Numbered from the stretch's first letter, positions 45,605-54,236 are shown. The stretch: 64,000 nucleotides of DNA from JAEZDC01 sp036676415 (GCA_036676415.1 JAKFCX010000021.1:186001-250000), one strand, 5' to 3'. Program-made: numbers and translations. The notes: a model not told the origin generated them from the letters alone.

Positions 45605-46238
45605 TTACAAATCATTCAGAATAGGAATATGGCTATCATTACCTATTGCCCTCGTCCTATTCTACCTTACCTATAGCTACGGCCTGAAAGAATCTTTTTT
45701 AATGTTGAATGGCGATGGAGGCCAAATCTCAGATATCTTCTTTAAGATTTTCACCTATTTCGGTGATGCTATTCTTTGGATTCCTATGTTAGCTTTCATA
45801 ATCTGGAAGAAAAGAAAATTATACCTCGCTTTGGTTACAGCCAGCTTTACACTAGTGACCATTTTTGTACAGGTATGTAAATATTTTATTGTACCTGACG
45901 AAGCACGTCCAACACGTTATATCACTGATGGATCTTTTATTCATACCGTTGAAGGAGTGACTGTACATTCTTTTTCCAGTTTCCCTTCCGGACATACTGC
46001 TACTGCATTTACTTTTTTCCTGATGATCTGTTTAATGACAAGGAGAAAATGGTGGTTACCAGTTGGACTAATCACAGCAATACTTGTTGGCTATTCAAGA
46101 ATATATTTAGCCCAGCATTTCCCATTAGATGTTGCAGCGGGAATTATTGTTGCGATTGTATCCGTAAGCTTAGCTGTTCCTTTTCAAAAGTGGATTGACA
46201 ACCGAAATCTCAAAGTAAGCAAAGATGTAAAAGCTTAA
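45585..46238 (+). CDS. PAP2 family membrane phosphatase
   Basis: About 217 residues from the ATG at 45585 (MKQQSLNYKSF). Six helices and the three PAP2 motifs: KYFIVPDEARP, SSFPSGHTAT and SRIYLAQHFPLD. Such enzymes act on undecaprenyl pyrophosphate or lipid phosphates outside the inner membrane. It overlaps the GT39-like gene by 20 nt; recycling of the polyprenyl carrier used by that transferase is a reasonable link, but inferred. Confidence 0.88.
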   Translation: MKQQSLNYKSFRIGIWLSLPIALVLFYLTYSYGLKESFLMLNGDGGQISDIFFKIFTYFGDAILWIPMLAFIIWKKRKLYLALVTASFTLVTIFVQVCKYFIVPDEARPTRYITDGSFIHTVEGVTVHSFSSFPSGHTATAFTFFLMICLMTRRKWWLPVGLITAILVGYSRIYLAQHFPLDVAAGIIVAIVSVSLAVPFQKWIDNRNLKVSKDVKA

Positions 46239-46239
46239 T

Positions 46240-46275
46240 AAAGAAAAGGCCACCGATTGGCAGCCTTTCTTAGAT
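46240..46275. terminator. Possible bidirectional terminator
   Basis: Imperfect stem AAGGC-CA-CC with GG-CA-GCCTT around 46250-46270 between convergent genes; there is only a short T-rich flank, so it is weakly supported. Confidence 0.4.
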
Positions 46276-46288
46276 CCATTATAATTTA

Positions 46289-47506
46289 TTACTTTATTGT
46301 TTTTGAGAAAGCGATTGGCGCTGATCTTAAAAGGTATTTCACTTCATCTCCATCAATCAATTTGGCTACAAAGTAAATCATCAGATCATTTCTTCCTTTA
46401 TTCAGGCTGATAGCAGAGTAAGGAATAAAGAACTCAATATCTTTCAAATTCTTATTTACTGCATAAGTTTTACCTGCAGGAAGATTGAAGGTTTGTGAAG
46501 TTCCAACGATCATATCCGGATTTTGTGCATGTGCAACAAAATTGTAGTCTTTGTCAAGAATGTAAGCGATGAAAACTACCTTTCCCTGCTTGCCGGCTGT
46601 GCTGATCTCAAACTCAGGAAAATACGAGAAGCCCTGTTTTGCCTGGTTATCGATAACTGCTGTATTCGTAAAATCAAAGATGGTAAAACGAGCCACTTCA
46701 TGTTTTCTATCTACTCCAGTTGGTGGATAAGCTACTTTTGCTAGTTCCTTATCACCTTCTGAAAGAGCGAAATTAGATTTGACAGAATAGCCATCAAATG
46801 TCCAATTCGATTTTATGTAGTAGTGCATAATGCTCTTATTATCGTAGTTAGTACCATTTGTATAGCTGGTTGCAAATTGTTGGAAAAGATTGTAATCAAT
46901 TTGCTCTTTCGTCCAGCCATTAGATTCCATGATGTCTTTGTAAACAGCTTCTTTATTCCAGTTAATTCCGGAAACTGGGCTAAAATGTTCGTGAAGAAAC
47001 CCTATTGCATGACCCATTTCATGCATAACTGTTCCTTTAAATTCAAAACCATAGAACTGTCCCTTATAAAAGAATTCTGAAGTATCAATGTTCATCGTTT
47101 GTTCATCTTGCGGGATAGTCCTGCACTGAGTTCCTAGGCTTGAATTATGCCCCAGGCCTTCTGCTAAAAGAATTCGGATATGAGTTTCACCGTAGTCAAC
47201 AAACTCAAACCGAATGTTGGCATATTTCTCCCATTCTCTGGCTGCAGCGATCACAAGATCTCTGAGTGTCTTACTCCCTTCGAATATTCTCACTTTAAGC
47301 GTGGTGCCTGCATTCCAGAGGTAGTAATTGTCGGCCAGGCCTCTAATTCCGTTTGATGAAGTATCACTGTCTACAGCAGATGACCTTTCCGGTTGTTTTG
47401 CTGTACAGAACATATTTACTTCGTGTTTCTGAACTTTTTTCTGAGCTATACCTTGTATAGCTAATGTGAATAATAACAGGGTGAATGTGTAGCGTAGCGT
47501 TTTCAT
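46289..47506 (-). CDS. Astacin-like (M12A) secreted metalloprotease
   Basis: 405 residues: signal peptide (1-21), a short propeptide-like region, then a catalytic domain with HEMGHAIGFLHEH (about 150-162), the exact HExxHxxGxxHE zinc signature of astacins and related matrix-type proteases, and a SIMHY Met-turn about 50 residues later. The last 130 residues are strand-rich and may bind a substrate or surface. A secreted or surface-bound peptidase is expected. No cleavage-type C-terminal T9SS sorting signal is obvious. Confidence 0.88.
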   Translation of the reverse strand: MKTLRYTFTLLLFTLAIQGIAQKKVQKHEVNMFCTAKQPERSSAVDSDTSSNGIRGLADNYYLWNAGTTLKVRIFEGSKTLRDLVIAAAREWEKYANIRFEFVDYGETHIRILLAEGLGHNSSLGTQCRTIPQDEQTMNIDTSEFFYKGQFYGFEFKGTVMHEMGHAIGFLHEHFSPVSGINWNKEAVYKDIMESNGWTKEQIDYNLFQQFATSYTNGTNYDNKSIMHYYIKSNWTFDGYSVKSNFALSEGDKELAKVAYPPTGVDRKHEVARFTIFDFTNTAVIDNQAKQGFSYFPEFEISTAGKQGKVVFIAYILDKDYNFVAHAQNPDMIVGTSQTFNLPAGKTYAVNKNLKDIEFFIPYSAISLNKGRNDLMIYFVAKLIDGDEVKYLLRSAPIAFSKTIK

Positions 47507-47711
47507 TTTACAATTAAGTTTAATAGTTTAAATTTTTTAGTTTCTGTTCTGATCGTTCTATTCGAATTATTCTTTCGCAAGAACATACTAAGGATGTGAG
47601 ACTTAATTGCATTACACATTGTAACAGGGCTATTTGCATTTCTTTTGCATTTAAGAAATAAACTCGTTCAGCATTTTTTTGTGGTCCTGAACTTTGTGTG
47701 TTGATTGCCCT

Positions 47712-47719
47712 TATATTTG
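47712..47719 (+). promoter_or_regulatory. -7 box of the tRNA-Pro promoter
   Basis: TATATTTG, a perfect TAnnTTTG match, 18 nt upstream of the tRNA. TTTG lies 15 nt further upstream, closer than the usual 19-21. Confidence 0.45.
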
Positions 47720-47736
47720 CACTCCTTTAAAGGAAT

Positions 47737-47810
47737 CGGGAGGTAGTTCAGCCCGGTAGAATACCTGGTTTGGGACCAGGGGGTCGCAGGTTCGAATCCT
47801 GTCCTCCCGA
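47737..47810 (+). tRNA. tRNA-Pro (anticodon TGG)
   Basis: A 74-nt cloverleaf with acceptor CGGGAGG/CCTCCCG, discriminator A, anticodon stem CCTGG/CCAGG with loop TTTGGGA (anticodon TGG), and T-arm GGTTCGAATCC. No CCA is encoded. A terminator follows. Confidence 0.96.
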
Positions 47811-47819
47811 CTACCGGAA

Positions 47820-47847
47820 AGAGTCAGATTATCTGGCTCTTTTTTTA
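47820..47847 (+). terminator. Terminator of tRNA-Pro
   Basis: Nine-base stem AGAGTCAGA with TCTGGCTCT (one G-T), 3-nt loop, T-run of seven. Confidence 0.85.
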
Positions 47848-47863
47848 TATCACCAGGTGAATA

Positions 47864-47894
47864 AAAAAAGCGAAGCATTACACTTCGCTTTTAA
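47864..47894 (-). terminator. Terminator of the caspase-like gene
   Basis: Ten-base stem AAAAGCGAAG with CTTCGCTTTT (47866-47875 and 47883-47892), 7-nt loop, A-run on the plus strand; 18 nt beyond the stop. Confidence 0.85.
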
Positions 47895-47911
47895 AAATCA
47901 TTATCAGTCCT

Positions 47912-49873
47912 TTACCGTTTAATGCTAAATGATCTTGTAATTACACCAACTTCATCAACTTTTACAGGGCGAACCATGCTTGATCTTGTTGAAACCTGGT
48001 CAGCTCCATCTTTGAACATATCGTCCAATACATTTTCAATACCGGACTTATGTGCTGCACTTCTGGTTGCTGACCTGGATATTACAGGCCTGAGGTCCAT
48101 TGCTGTTTTGGTAAATATGAACTTCATGAACTCCCTGCCAGCCGGGGTTCCTTCGTCTACTTCAACTTCTTCGATAAGAAATGTCGCCTTTGGTTGAATG
48201 GCGAAATCTTCAGCAGTAGTTCCTTCATAGGGTATTAACACCTTCACCTCGTTGTTCGGCATCAGGTCTATAAGGTTAAAATAAACTGGATAAGCGTTGT
48301 TATTAGTGATCTTAATATTAAACATATCCTTTGCCTGCATCCAGATATCTGTTCCATTTGCATTTGCTGGATTTACAGGAATGATCTCCACTGTAACATT
48401 CTGAACCAATGCTCCCCCATCAGCCATATTTCTCAGGTAGTTAATACGCATTGCTTTTTTAAGATTGTCAAGCATCTGTTTCATTTTATCCTGAGATAAC
48501 GTATCTCCTTTTTTCAGTGTGACATTCCACCTTGTACTGTCAGATTTGTCTATAAGGTTAATTGTATCAATTCCCGCTTTACTGCTTTTTATCTCGAAAA
48601 TATAATCTGGATTATCACCAACAGATAGATACTGGTACGGAGAAATGAATCGCTTAACCTGGCTGATGAGCATCGTTTGTTGCTTTGCCTTTTCATCATT
48701 TGCTCTGAAAGAAAGTATCGCAGTAAAATCGCCAAATCCTGATTCGTCGATCTTTACTTTGTAAGCTTCGCCCTTCGCTAATTTATTACTAATTGTGCCC
48801 ACACTCTGGAAACTTCCGGCTACAGTTATATAGCCTTCCGCCATTGGTGTTGTTTCGTCTTTATCGTTCAAGGCATACAATGTGAACTTTGTTCCTTTGG
48901 TAGTATTGTTCAAAAAGCCAGCATTGATCAAAACTGTTGTATCATTTACCCACTTCTGAATGCCGATATAACTCATTGGTGGTATAAATTTTCCACCAAA
49001 CACTTCCTGGTTAACATTACCCTCTATCATTGGTATTTGCTGAGGGAACTTGGCCTGTATCTGAGCCCTAATCTTTTCAAACAAATACTGGTAAGTGCTT
49101 CCCGGCTTTAATTCAGCAACAGCTCTGGCAAATGCATAGGAAAGTGAACCTACACCTGCATTTTCATTATCCTTAGTTTCAAAATTCACCTGGTGTGGAC
49201 TTGAAGCACTAAACACGATCATATTGCCAATACCGTTTCCAAAGAATTCATCAGCAGAAGTATTGGAAGCAAAACTTACTTTAATGTTTGGCTGGTATCC
49301 TGGTTTTTTAAAAGGCTCGGGATTTCCTCTTGCCTGGAATTCTGGACCTCTTGTAGCAGTACCTGAATGGCAGGCATCAACAATAACAACTAGGCTCCCT
49401 GTTGCACCAATTTTGGATCTTATCAGGTTTAACTTGTTACCCAATTCATCGTCTCGCAAATGTTTCTCGCCTTTGTATGTTACAGGATCATAATAGGCTG
49501 CAGCATCATAAGGTATCAAAGCTTCATCATAACCGTCTGTTTCGTCATTATTATCATCGAAAATCTGTTGTCCATGGCCTGAGAAGTGAAACACTACCAC
49601 ATCTCCGGTCTGTGATTTTTGAATGAGATCATCCAAAGCTTTTAAGATACCGATCTTAGTCGCTCTTTGGTTCAGAAGCGTATCGATATCTCTTTCGGTA
49701 AATCCATTTTGGAGCAAAGCTGCTTTAATGTATTTGATGTCATTAACTGAGCTAAGACTTTTCCAACCTCCATTGGTGGGATATTCGCCAACGGCTACAA
49801 TCAATCCCAATTTTCGCTGTGAGATAGCTGAAAGCGATATCAGCAAGCATGTAAGTAGAAGTAAGCGTTTCAT
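47912..49873 (-). CDS. Secreted caspase-like peptidase with DUF4384-type C-terminal region
   Basis: 653 residues: signal peptide (1-18), a C14-type caspase fold with the catalytic VVFHFSGHGQQ (His) and VVIVDACHSGTATRG (Cys) blocks in the first 190 residues, a beta-rich middle, and a DUF4384-like region (about 500-590, DIWMQAKDMFNIKITNNN). The pairing of a metacaspase-type domain with DUF4384 occurs in several phyla. Basic-residue cleavage is expected for this group. The signal places it outside the cytoplasm. Transcribed alone. Confidence 0.87.
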   Translation of the reverse strand: MKRLLLLTCLLISLSAISQRKLGLIVAVGEYPTNGGWKSLSSVNDIKYIKAALLQNGFTERDIDTLLNQRATKIGILKALDDLIQKSQTGDVVVFHFSGHGQQIFDDNNDETDGYDEALIPYDAAAYYDPVTYKGEKHLRDDELGNKLNLIRSKIGATGSLVVIVDACHSGTATRGPEFQARGNPEPFKKPGYQPNIKVSFASNTSADEFFGNGIGNMIVFSASSPHQVNFETKDNENAGVGSLSYAFARAVAELKPGSTYQYLFEKIRAQIQAKFPQQIPMIEGNVNQEVFGGKFIPPMSYIGIQKWVNDTTVLINAGFLNNTTKGTKFTLYALNDKDETTPMAEGYITVAGSFQSVGTISNKLAKGEAYKVKIDESGFGDFTAILSFRANDEKAKQQTMLISQVKRFISPYQYLSVGDNPDYIFEIKSSKAGIDTINLIDKSDSTRWNVTLKKGDTLSQDKMKQMLDNLKKAMRINYLRNMADGGALVQNVTVEIIPVNPANANGTDIWMQAKDMFNIKITNNNAYPVYFNLIDLMPNNEVKVLIPYEGTTAEDFAIQPKATFLIEEVEVDEGTPAGREFMKFIFTKTAMDLRPVISRSATRSAAHKSGIENVLDDMFKDGADQVSTRSSMVRPVKVDEVGVITRSFSIKR

Positions 49874-49928
49874 ATCTGGTTGTTTTGTACGGACTAAAGA
49901 TTCAACAAGTTAACTAATTACATAAACA

Positions 49929-49960
49929 AAAAAGCCCTGCCGTTTTTTGCAGAGCTTTTA
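49929..49960 (-). terminator. Terminator of tRNA-Ser
   Basis: Stem AAAAGCCCTGC with GCAGAGCTTTT (one mismatch), T-rich loop, and A-run on the plus strand directly after the tRNA 3' end on the minus strand. Confidence 0.7.
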
Positions 49961-49961
49961 G

Positions 49962-50050
49962 CGGTGAGGGAGGGATTCGAACCCTCGGTACAGTTTAACC
50001 CGTACGGCAGTTTAGCAAACTGCTGATTTCAGCCACTCATCCACCTCACC
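49962..50050 (-). tRNA. tRNA-Ser (anticodon GCT)
   Basis: An 89-nt tRNA with long variable arm; acceptor GGTGAGG/CCTCACC, discriminator G, anticodon stem CAGTT/AACTG with GCT, T-arm GGTTCGAATCC. No CCA is encoded. Confidence 0.95.
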
Positions 50051-50127
50051 GTAGGTGAATTAAGGACGGCAAAAATAGAGGTTAATACCTAATTACCAAA
50101 TTGATTTTTATTTAGAAGTTGTTATTT

Positions 50128-50195
50128 ATGAATCGAGCTTCAGTAAATCTATTGATCGTTCGTTGTGTCACTCACTTGTACGTTCTGAATTTTAC
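50128..50195 (+). repeat. Dispersed intergenic repeat, copy R5 (a-type), left half of a composite
   Basis: Core at 50162-50181 is a perfect a-type match followed by GTTCTGAATTTTACTAAGC. The upstream block is degenerate (CGAGC in place of CCAGC, 50134-50138) at the usual distance. Confidence 0.75.
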
Positions 50196-50204
50196 TAAGC
50201 TAGT

Positions 50205-50291
50205 CGTTTAGTCATTGGTCAAGAAGTCAATATAATAACTTTCAAATGACTATTGACTCGATGACTTATTGACCTGATGACTTATGAACCT
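50205..50291. repeat. Inverted and short tandem repeats between R5 and R9
   Basis: TAGTCATTGGTCAAGAAGTCAAT-like sequence (about 50210-50231) is repeated in inverted, imperfect form at about 50252-50280, and the right arm holds three 15-16-nt near-copies of ATGACTTATTGACCTG (50246, 50261, 50277). This could form a hairpin, and no coding frame is seen. Confidence 0.6.
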
Positions 50292-50352
50292 TCAGCACAA
50301 GAGTGCGACGCAACAGAAGTTTCATTAATGTGTGACAGCCGGCTTCCATAAA
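50288..50352 (-). repeat. Dispersed intergenic repeat, copy R9 (b-type), right half of a composite
   Basis: Core at 50295-50314 (minus strand, GTTGCGTCGCACTCTTGTGC), CCGGC block at 50338-50342, preceded by a T-rich stretch on that strand. Oriented against R5; both point inward to the hairpin region. Confidence 0.8.
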
Positions 50353-50353
50353 A

Positions 50354-50394
50354 AAATCCCGGCCTTTGGTAAACCGGGATCAAAGTTTTGGTCT
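50354..50394 (-). terminator. Terminator of dnaA
   Basis: Near 50354-50382, AATCCCGGCC and GGTAAACCGGGAT form a strong stem (ATCCCGG with CCGGGAT) with an A-run on the plus strand, 25 nt past the dnaA stop. Confidence 0.7.
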
Positions 50395-50406
50395 TTTCAA
50401 TTTTCT

Positions 50407-51837
50407 CTACATAGCTGCTAACTGAACCTTCTGTGTTAACTCCATCACGTTTTCACGGAAAATGGAATCGGTGTCCATCAGGTCTTTAACGGTTTGGCAA
50501 CTGTGTATTACAGTAGTATGGTCACGGCCCCCAAAATGCTCACCGATTGTCTTAAGAGAGTTCTTTGTAAAAGCTTTGGCTAAATACATAGTGATCTGCC
50601 TTGCCTGTACAATTTCTCTCTTTCTGGTCTTCTGGAGCAATTTATCGTAAGACACATCAAAGAACTCACATACCATTTTCTGAATGGCATCGATGGTGAT
50701 CTCTTTGCTGCTTGTCTTAACAAAGTTGCGAAGTACTTTTTTGGCTAACTCAAGATCAATGTCTTTTTTATTGAGAGACGATTGAGCGAGAAGTGATATT
50801 AAAGCACCTTCTAATTCACGAATATTTGTGTTGATATTGTATGCTACGTACTTCACCACTTCTTTCGGCATATCAAGACCATCATTCTTCATTTTACGTT
50901 CAAGGATCTCGATCCTAGTTTCGTAATCTGGTATCTGCAGATCTGCACTTAATCCCCAACGGAAACGACTTAATAATCTTTCCTGCATTCCATCAAGATC
51001 TTTTGGAGATTTATCTGAAGTAAGCACTAACTGCTTACCACTTTGGTGCAGGTGATTGAAGATAGCGAAGAAAGCATCCTGTGATTTTTCTGCACGTGCA
51101 AAGAACTGAACATCGTCTATAATCAATACATCTATTAATTGATAGAAGTGAATGAAATCATTGATCGCATTGTTCCTGCTGTGGTCTTGGAACTGGTTGA
51201 TAAATTTCTCACTGCTTACATATAATACGATCTTATTGGGATGCAAACGCTTTACATCATTACCAATTCCCTGGGCAAGATGGGTTTTACCTAAACCTAC
51301 ACCACCATATAATACTAAAGGATTGAATGAATTCGCTCCAGGCTTTTCAGCAACAGTTTTACCTGCCCTGCGAGCCACACGATTGCAATCACCTTCAATA
51401 AACGAATCAAAAGTATAAATCGGATTGAGCTGCGGATCGATCTGCATCTTCTTCAATCCAGGAATAACAAAAGGATTTTTTACAGGATTGTTGATCACTA
51501 AAGGAAAATCCATTTCATTGTTTGAATAGATCTTAAGATTACCTGCCGGTACATCCATAGAACCATTGCGGCCGTTATTGCCACTATCTACCATGATGCG
51601 GTATTCTAACCTCGCATCTTTTCCTAATTCTCTCTTTAAAGTTTTTGCAAGAAGATTTACATAATGCTCTTCCAGGTATTCATAAAAGAACTGGCTGGGT
51701 ACCTGTATTAATAATACGTTTCCCTTTAACTCAACAGATTCAATAGGCTCAAACCACGTCTTAAAATGCTGCCATTCTACAATATCCTTGATGATCTTTA
51801 AACAATTGCTCCAGACGGATTCAGCATTCTTAGACAT
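50407..51837 (-). CDS. dnaA: Chromosomal replication initiator DnaA
   Basis: 476 residues: domain I (about 1-90), short variable linker, AAA+ domain with GGVGLGKTHLA (Walker A), DVLIIDDVQF (Walker B) and SRFRWGLSADL (sensor), and domain IV with GGRDHTTVIHSC, which contacts the DnaA box. It opens oriC and starts replication. The gene does not have dnaN beside it, which is common in this phylum. A promoter candidate is at 51924-51956. No cluster of DnaA boxes is seen in the flanks. Confidence 0.97.
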   Translation of the reverse strand: MSKNAESVWSNCLKIIKDIVEWQHFKTWFEPIESVELKGNVLLIQVPSQFFYEYLEEHYVNLLAKTLKRELGKDARLEYRIMVDSGNNGRNGSMDVPAGNLKIYSNNEMDFPLVINNPVKNPFVIPGLKKMQIDPQLNPIYTFDSFIEGDCNRVARRAGKTVAEKPGANSFNPLVLYGGVGLGKTHLAQGIGNDVKRLHPNKIVLYVSSEKFINQFQDHSRNNAINDFIHFYQLIDVLIIDDVQFFARAEKSQDAFFAIFNHLHQSGKQLVLTSDKSPKDLDGMQERLLSRFRWGLSADLQIPDYETRIEILERKMKNDGLDMPKEVVKYVAYNINTNIRELEGALISLLAQSSLNKKDIDLELAKKVLRNFVKTSSKEITIDAIQKMVCEFFDVSYDKLLQKTRKREIVQARQITMYLAKAFTKNSLKTIGEHFGGRDHTTVIHSCQTVKDLMDTDSIFRENVMELTQKVQLAAM

Positions 51838-51923
51838 AAAAAAAATAACGAGTTTATATATTAAGTTAAGAGTTGTCTCCTTTTCGTTTTATACTATTTT
51901 TCACTATGAAATTGGGTGGTAGA

Positions 51924-51956
51924 GAAAACTAGTACGGGGATGCGAATATGAACAAA
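51924..51956 (-). promoter_or_regulatory. Bacteroidota-type promoter of dnaA
   Basis: On the minus strand TTTG (51953-51956) and TAGTTTTC (51924-51931, one mismatch from TAnnTTTG), 21 nt apart; 87 nt upstream of the dnaA ATG. Confidence 0.4.
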
Positions 51957-51977
51957 TTATGTTGAAAAAAAAACTTT

Positions 51978-52913
51978 TTAATCTCTTGTTTTTTTGCCAA
52001 TAACAACAGTATGACTTTGCGCCAAATTTTTCTTTCCCGACCTGTTGAAAACAAAATCCATTCTTCCCAAATTAAGACCACCCCAACCTACCTGATTCAC
52101 TACAACATCTGAATTTTTTCTATTCTTATACTTCCTCGGCTGCTCGAAAAACCTGTGTGTATGCCCTCCTATAATTAAGTCTATGTTATAACTTTCTTTT
52201 GCCAGTATTTCATCACTTATTTTGTCATCACCATATTTATCGCCTAAATGAGAAAGGCAAATAATGAAATTGCATTTATGCTTTTTTCTTAACTCTTCCG
52301 AAATTTCATTGGCTTTTAATACCGGGTCTTGATAAATTGTTTTCCCGGATAAGTTTTCAGGCACCAATCCCTTCAGTTCTATCCCAATACCTAAAACGCC
52401 GACTTTAATATTACCTCTCTGAAATACTTTATATGGCAAAGACTTTCCCTGCATAGGTGTATCTGTAAAGTCATAGTTAGAAACGATGATCGGGAAGTTT
52501 GCATGCTGCAACTGGTGGGCAAAGTTCTCAATACCTCCATCAAAATCGTGATTACCCATTGTTGCTGCATCATAACCCATCATACTCATGGCTTTTATCT
52601 CAGGCTCACCCTTATATAAATTGAAGTAAGGAGTTCCCTGGAAAATATCACCTGCATCAAGCAACAGCACATTCGAAGCTGATGCTCTTATTTGTTTGAT
52701 GATCTCTGATCTTGCTGCCACACCACCTAAACCGGCATTCCTGCTACCGTCACTTGGAAATGGCTCTAATCTGCTATGAACGTCATTGGTATGCAGGATG
52801 GTAAGTTCTTCTGCTTTTTCGTCAGCAGCCTCGGCATCAATAAAAGAAGAAGCCAGTATTGCTGCTGATGCAAGACTTGTTTGTTGTATAAATCTTCTCC
52901 TGCTAATCGGCAT
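51978..52913 (-). CDS. 5'-nucleotidase-type metallophosphatase (UshA N-terminal half), Tat-exported
   Basis: 311 residues: a Tat-type signal (SRRRFIQQTSLASAA, cleavage near AEA), then the calcineurin-like domain with LTILHTNDVHSRLEPF, LLDAGDIFQGTPYF, MGNHDFDGG, FIICLSHLGD and IIGGHTHRFF metal motifs. This is the catalytic part of UshA-like 5'-nucleotidases, but the C-terminal nucleotide-binding domain is missing and is encoded by the upstream gene, whose stop overlaps by 11 nt. Nucleotide salvage in the periplasm is the expected role. Confidence 0.88.
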   Translation of the reverse strand: MPISRRRFIQQTSLASAAILASSFIDAEAADEKAEELTILHTNDVHSRLEPFPSDGSRNAGLGGVAARSEIIKQIRASASNVLLLDAGDIFQGTPYFNLYKGEPEIKAMSMMGYDAATMGNHDFDGGIENFAHQLQHANFPIIVSNYDFTDTPMQGKSLPYKVFQRGNIKVGVLGIGIELKGLVPENLSGKTIYQDPVLKANEISEELRKKHKCNFIICLSHLGDKYGDDKISDEILAKESYNIDLIIGGHTHRFFEQPRKYKNRKNSDVVVNQVGWGGLNLGRMDFVFNRSGKKNLAQSHTVVIGKKTRD

Positions 52914-53649
52914 TGGTAATACGTATTTCTTTATTAGCTGTTACTGGTTTACCATTCCTTGTAAATTGTTCCACATACTCTATTAGTGCATCCCTCATTA
53001 AATAACCAATGTTTATTTGGCGTACCTGCTTCAACATCTCAGTATTATCACCTCCATTGGCCACATAATCAGAATTAGCGAGCACATATGTGGCATTTTC
53101 ATCAAGTGGCTTTCCACCAATTAAAACGTTTTCAGCTCTTTTATTCTTAATCGTCATTGTAACGCCATTCAATGGCCAACCACCGGCATTTGCGGTATGA
53201 TCCAAGAATTGTTTAAGCAACGATCCTTTTACTTCCTGCAACACCAGAAGATTGTCAAAAGGCATTAATTCATATATTTTACCCACGGTAATATCACCTT
53301 TCGGAATATACGAACGCATTCCACCAACATTCACAACAGCAACATCGATCTTTCTTCCAAAATGCTTCTCACCTATTTCTTTCATCGCATCTGTGAAAAA
53401 ATTTCCTAATGTAACCTGGTCATTGCTTTTGGTTAGTGTTTCTGTGGCAAAGCCGATGACTTTACTCATAGTTTTATTGACGCTATCCTTATAAGGTGAA
53501 AGCATCATTAAAATTGAAGAATCGCTTTTCTGGTTATTGGTTACAGGATAACTCCTGTGATAGACCTCAGCTGGTATAAGCTGAACGGTTGTACATGACT
53601 GAACAACAAGAAGTGAGATAAGAAGGAAAATCTGATAATATCTTTTCAT
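52903..53649 (-). CDS. 5'-nucleotidase C-terminal domain protein, lipoprotein
   Basis: About 248 residues from the ATG at 53649 (MKRYYQIF), preferred because it gives a clean lipoprotein signal (VVQSC, Cys18); an in-frame upstream ATG at 53694 is unlikely. The body is the UshA C-terminal fold: LGNFFTDAMKEIG, DVAVVNVGGMRSYIPKGDITVGKIYELMPFDN, and VLANSDYVANGGD, which makes the substrate pocket. Paired with the metallophosphatase gene (11-nt overlap) as a split UshA, a frequent arrangement in Bacteroidota. Confidence 0.87.
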   Translation of the reverse strand: MKRYYQIFLLISLLVVQSCTTVQLIPAEVYHRSYPVTNNQKSDSSILMMLSPYKDSVNKTMSKVIGFATETLTKSNDQVTLGNFFTDAMKEIGEKHFGRKIDVAVVNVGGMRSYIPKGDITVGKIYELMPFDNLLVLQEVKGSLLKQFLDHTANAGGWPLNGVTMTIKNKRAENVLIGGKPLDENATYVLANSDYVANGGDNTEMLKQVRQINIGYLMRDALIEYVEQFTRNGKPVTANKEIRITNAD

Positions 53650-53725
53650 AGCACAGAAGATATTCAAGGTACAACGAGGTATCGGAAAGCACAAAACTTT
53701 TGACAGATAAAAGCAGATTTTAAGC

Positions 53726-53733
53726 TTAATTTG
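53726..53733 (+). promoter_or_regulatory. -7 box candidate of the DUF3127 gene
   Basis: TTAATTTG, one mismatch from TAnnTTTG, 23 nt upstream of the ATG; a TTG occurs about 23 nt further upstream. Confidence 0.35.
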
Positions 53734-53756
53734 CCGCTTATAAATAGTTATTAAAT

Positions 53757-54131
53757 ATGTCTTACGAGCTTACAGGAAGGTTAGTGGCTAAATTTGATAT
53801 TGTACAGCGTACCGAAACTTTTAAAACAAGGGAGTTTGTTGTAGAAAAATCTGAAGATATTGGTGGAAGAACTATTACAAACTTTGTAAAGTTTCAATGT
53901 GTACAAGACAAAACGGCAATGCCCGACAGGTTTAATATCGGTGATGAGGTGAAAGTGCTGTTCAATATCAAAGGCAGCAAGTGGACGAAAGATGGAAAGG
54001 ATAATTACATTACCAATCTTGATGCATGGAGAATGGAAACGATCAAGCTGGGAGGCCAGGCAATTGACGAATCACCAGGTTATGCTGCTGATGCACCTGC
54101 AGGAGATGTAGTGGATGATCTTCCTTTCTAG
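53757..54131 (+). CDS. DUF3127 protein with SSB-like acidic tip
   Basis: 124 residues, matching DUF3127: SYELTGRLVAKFDIVQRTETF, REFVVEKSEDIGGR, FVKFQCVQDKTAMPDRFNIGDEVKVLFNIKGSKW and YITNLDAWRME, a five-strand barrel-like pattern similar to OB folds. After a flexible linker it ends VVDDLPF, which resembles the C-terminal DDDIPF tip by which SSB recruits partner proteins. I therefore suspect a single-strand DNA-related role; none is proven. Single gene, followed by the repeat R10. Confidence 0.82.
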   Translation: MSYELTGRLVAKFDIVQRTETFKTREFVVEKSEDIGGRTITNFVKFQCVQDKTAMPDRFNIGDEVKVLFNIKGSKWTKDGKDNYITNLDAWRMETIKLGGQAIDESPGYAADAPAGDVVDDLPF

Positions 54132-54147
54132 CCGAAAATAGCGTTAC

Positions 54148-54208
54148 AGACAAAGTGCTTGCGACGCAACGATTTTGCCATGAAAAACTAAAGCTGGTAT
54201 CATAAAAA
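54148..54208 (-). repeat. Dispersed intergenic repeat, copy R10 (b-type, degenerate)
   Basis: On the minus strand GATACCAGC (CCAGC at 54193-54197), 27 nt to the core at 54151-54170, which keeps GTTGCGTCGCA and then diverges. Confidence 0.65.
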
Positions 54209-54236
54209 TTGTTTTTTAGGATAAACACCTAACAAC

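Noticed and set aside
51838..51977. oriC beside dnaA
   Set aside because: The dnaA upstream gap has no cluster of TTATCCACA-like boxes and only weak A/T-rich stretches; a promoter explains it better.
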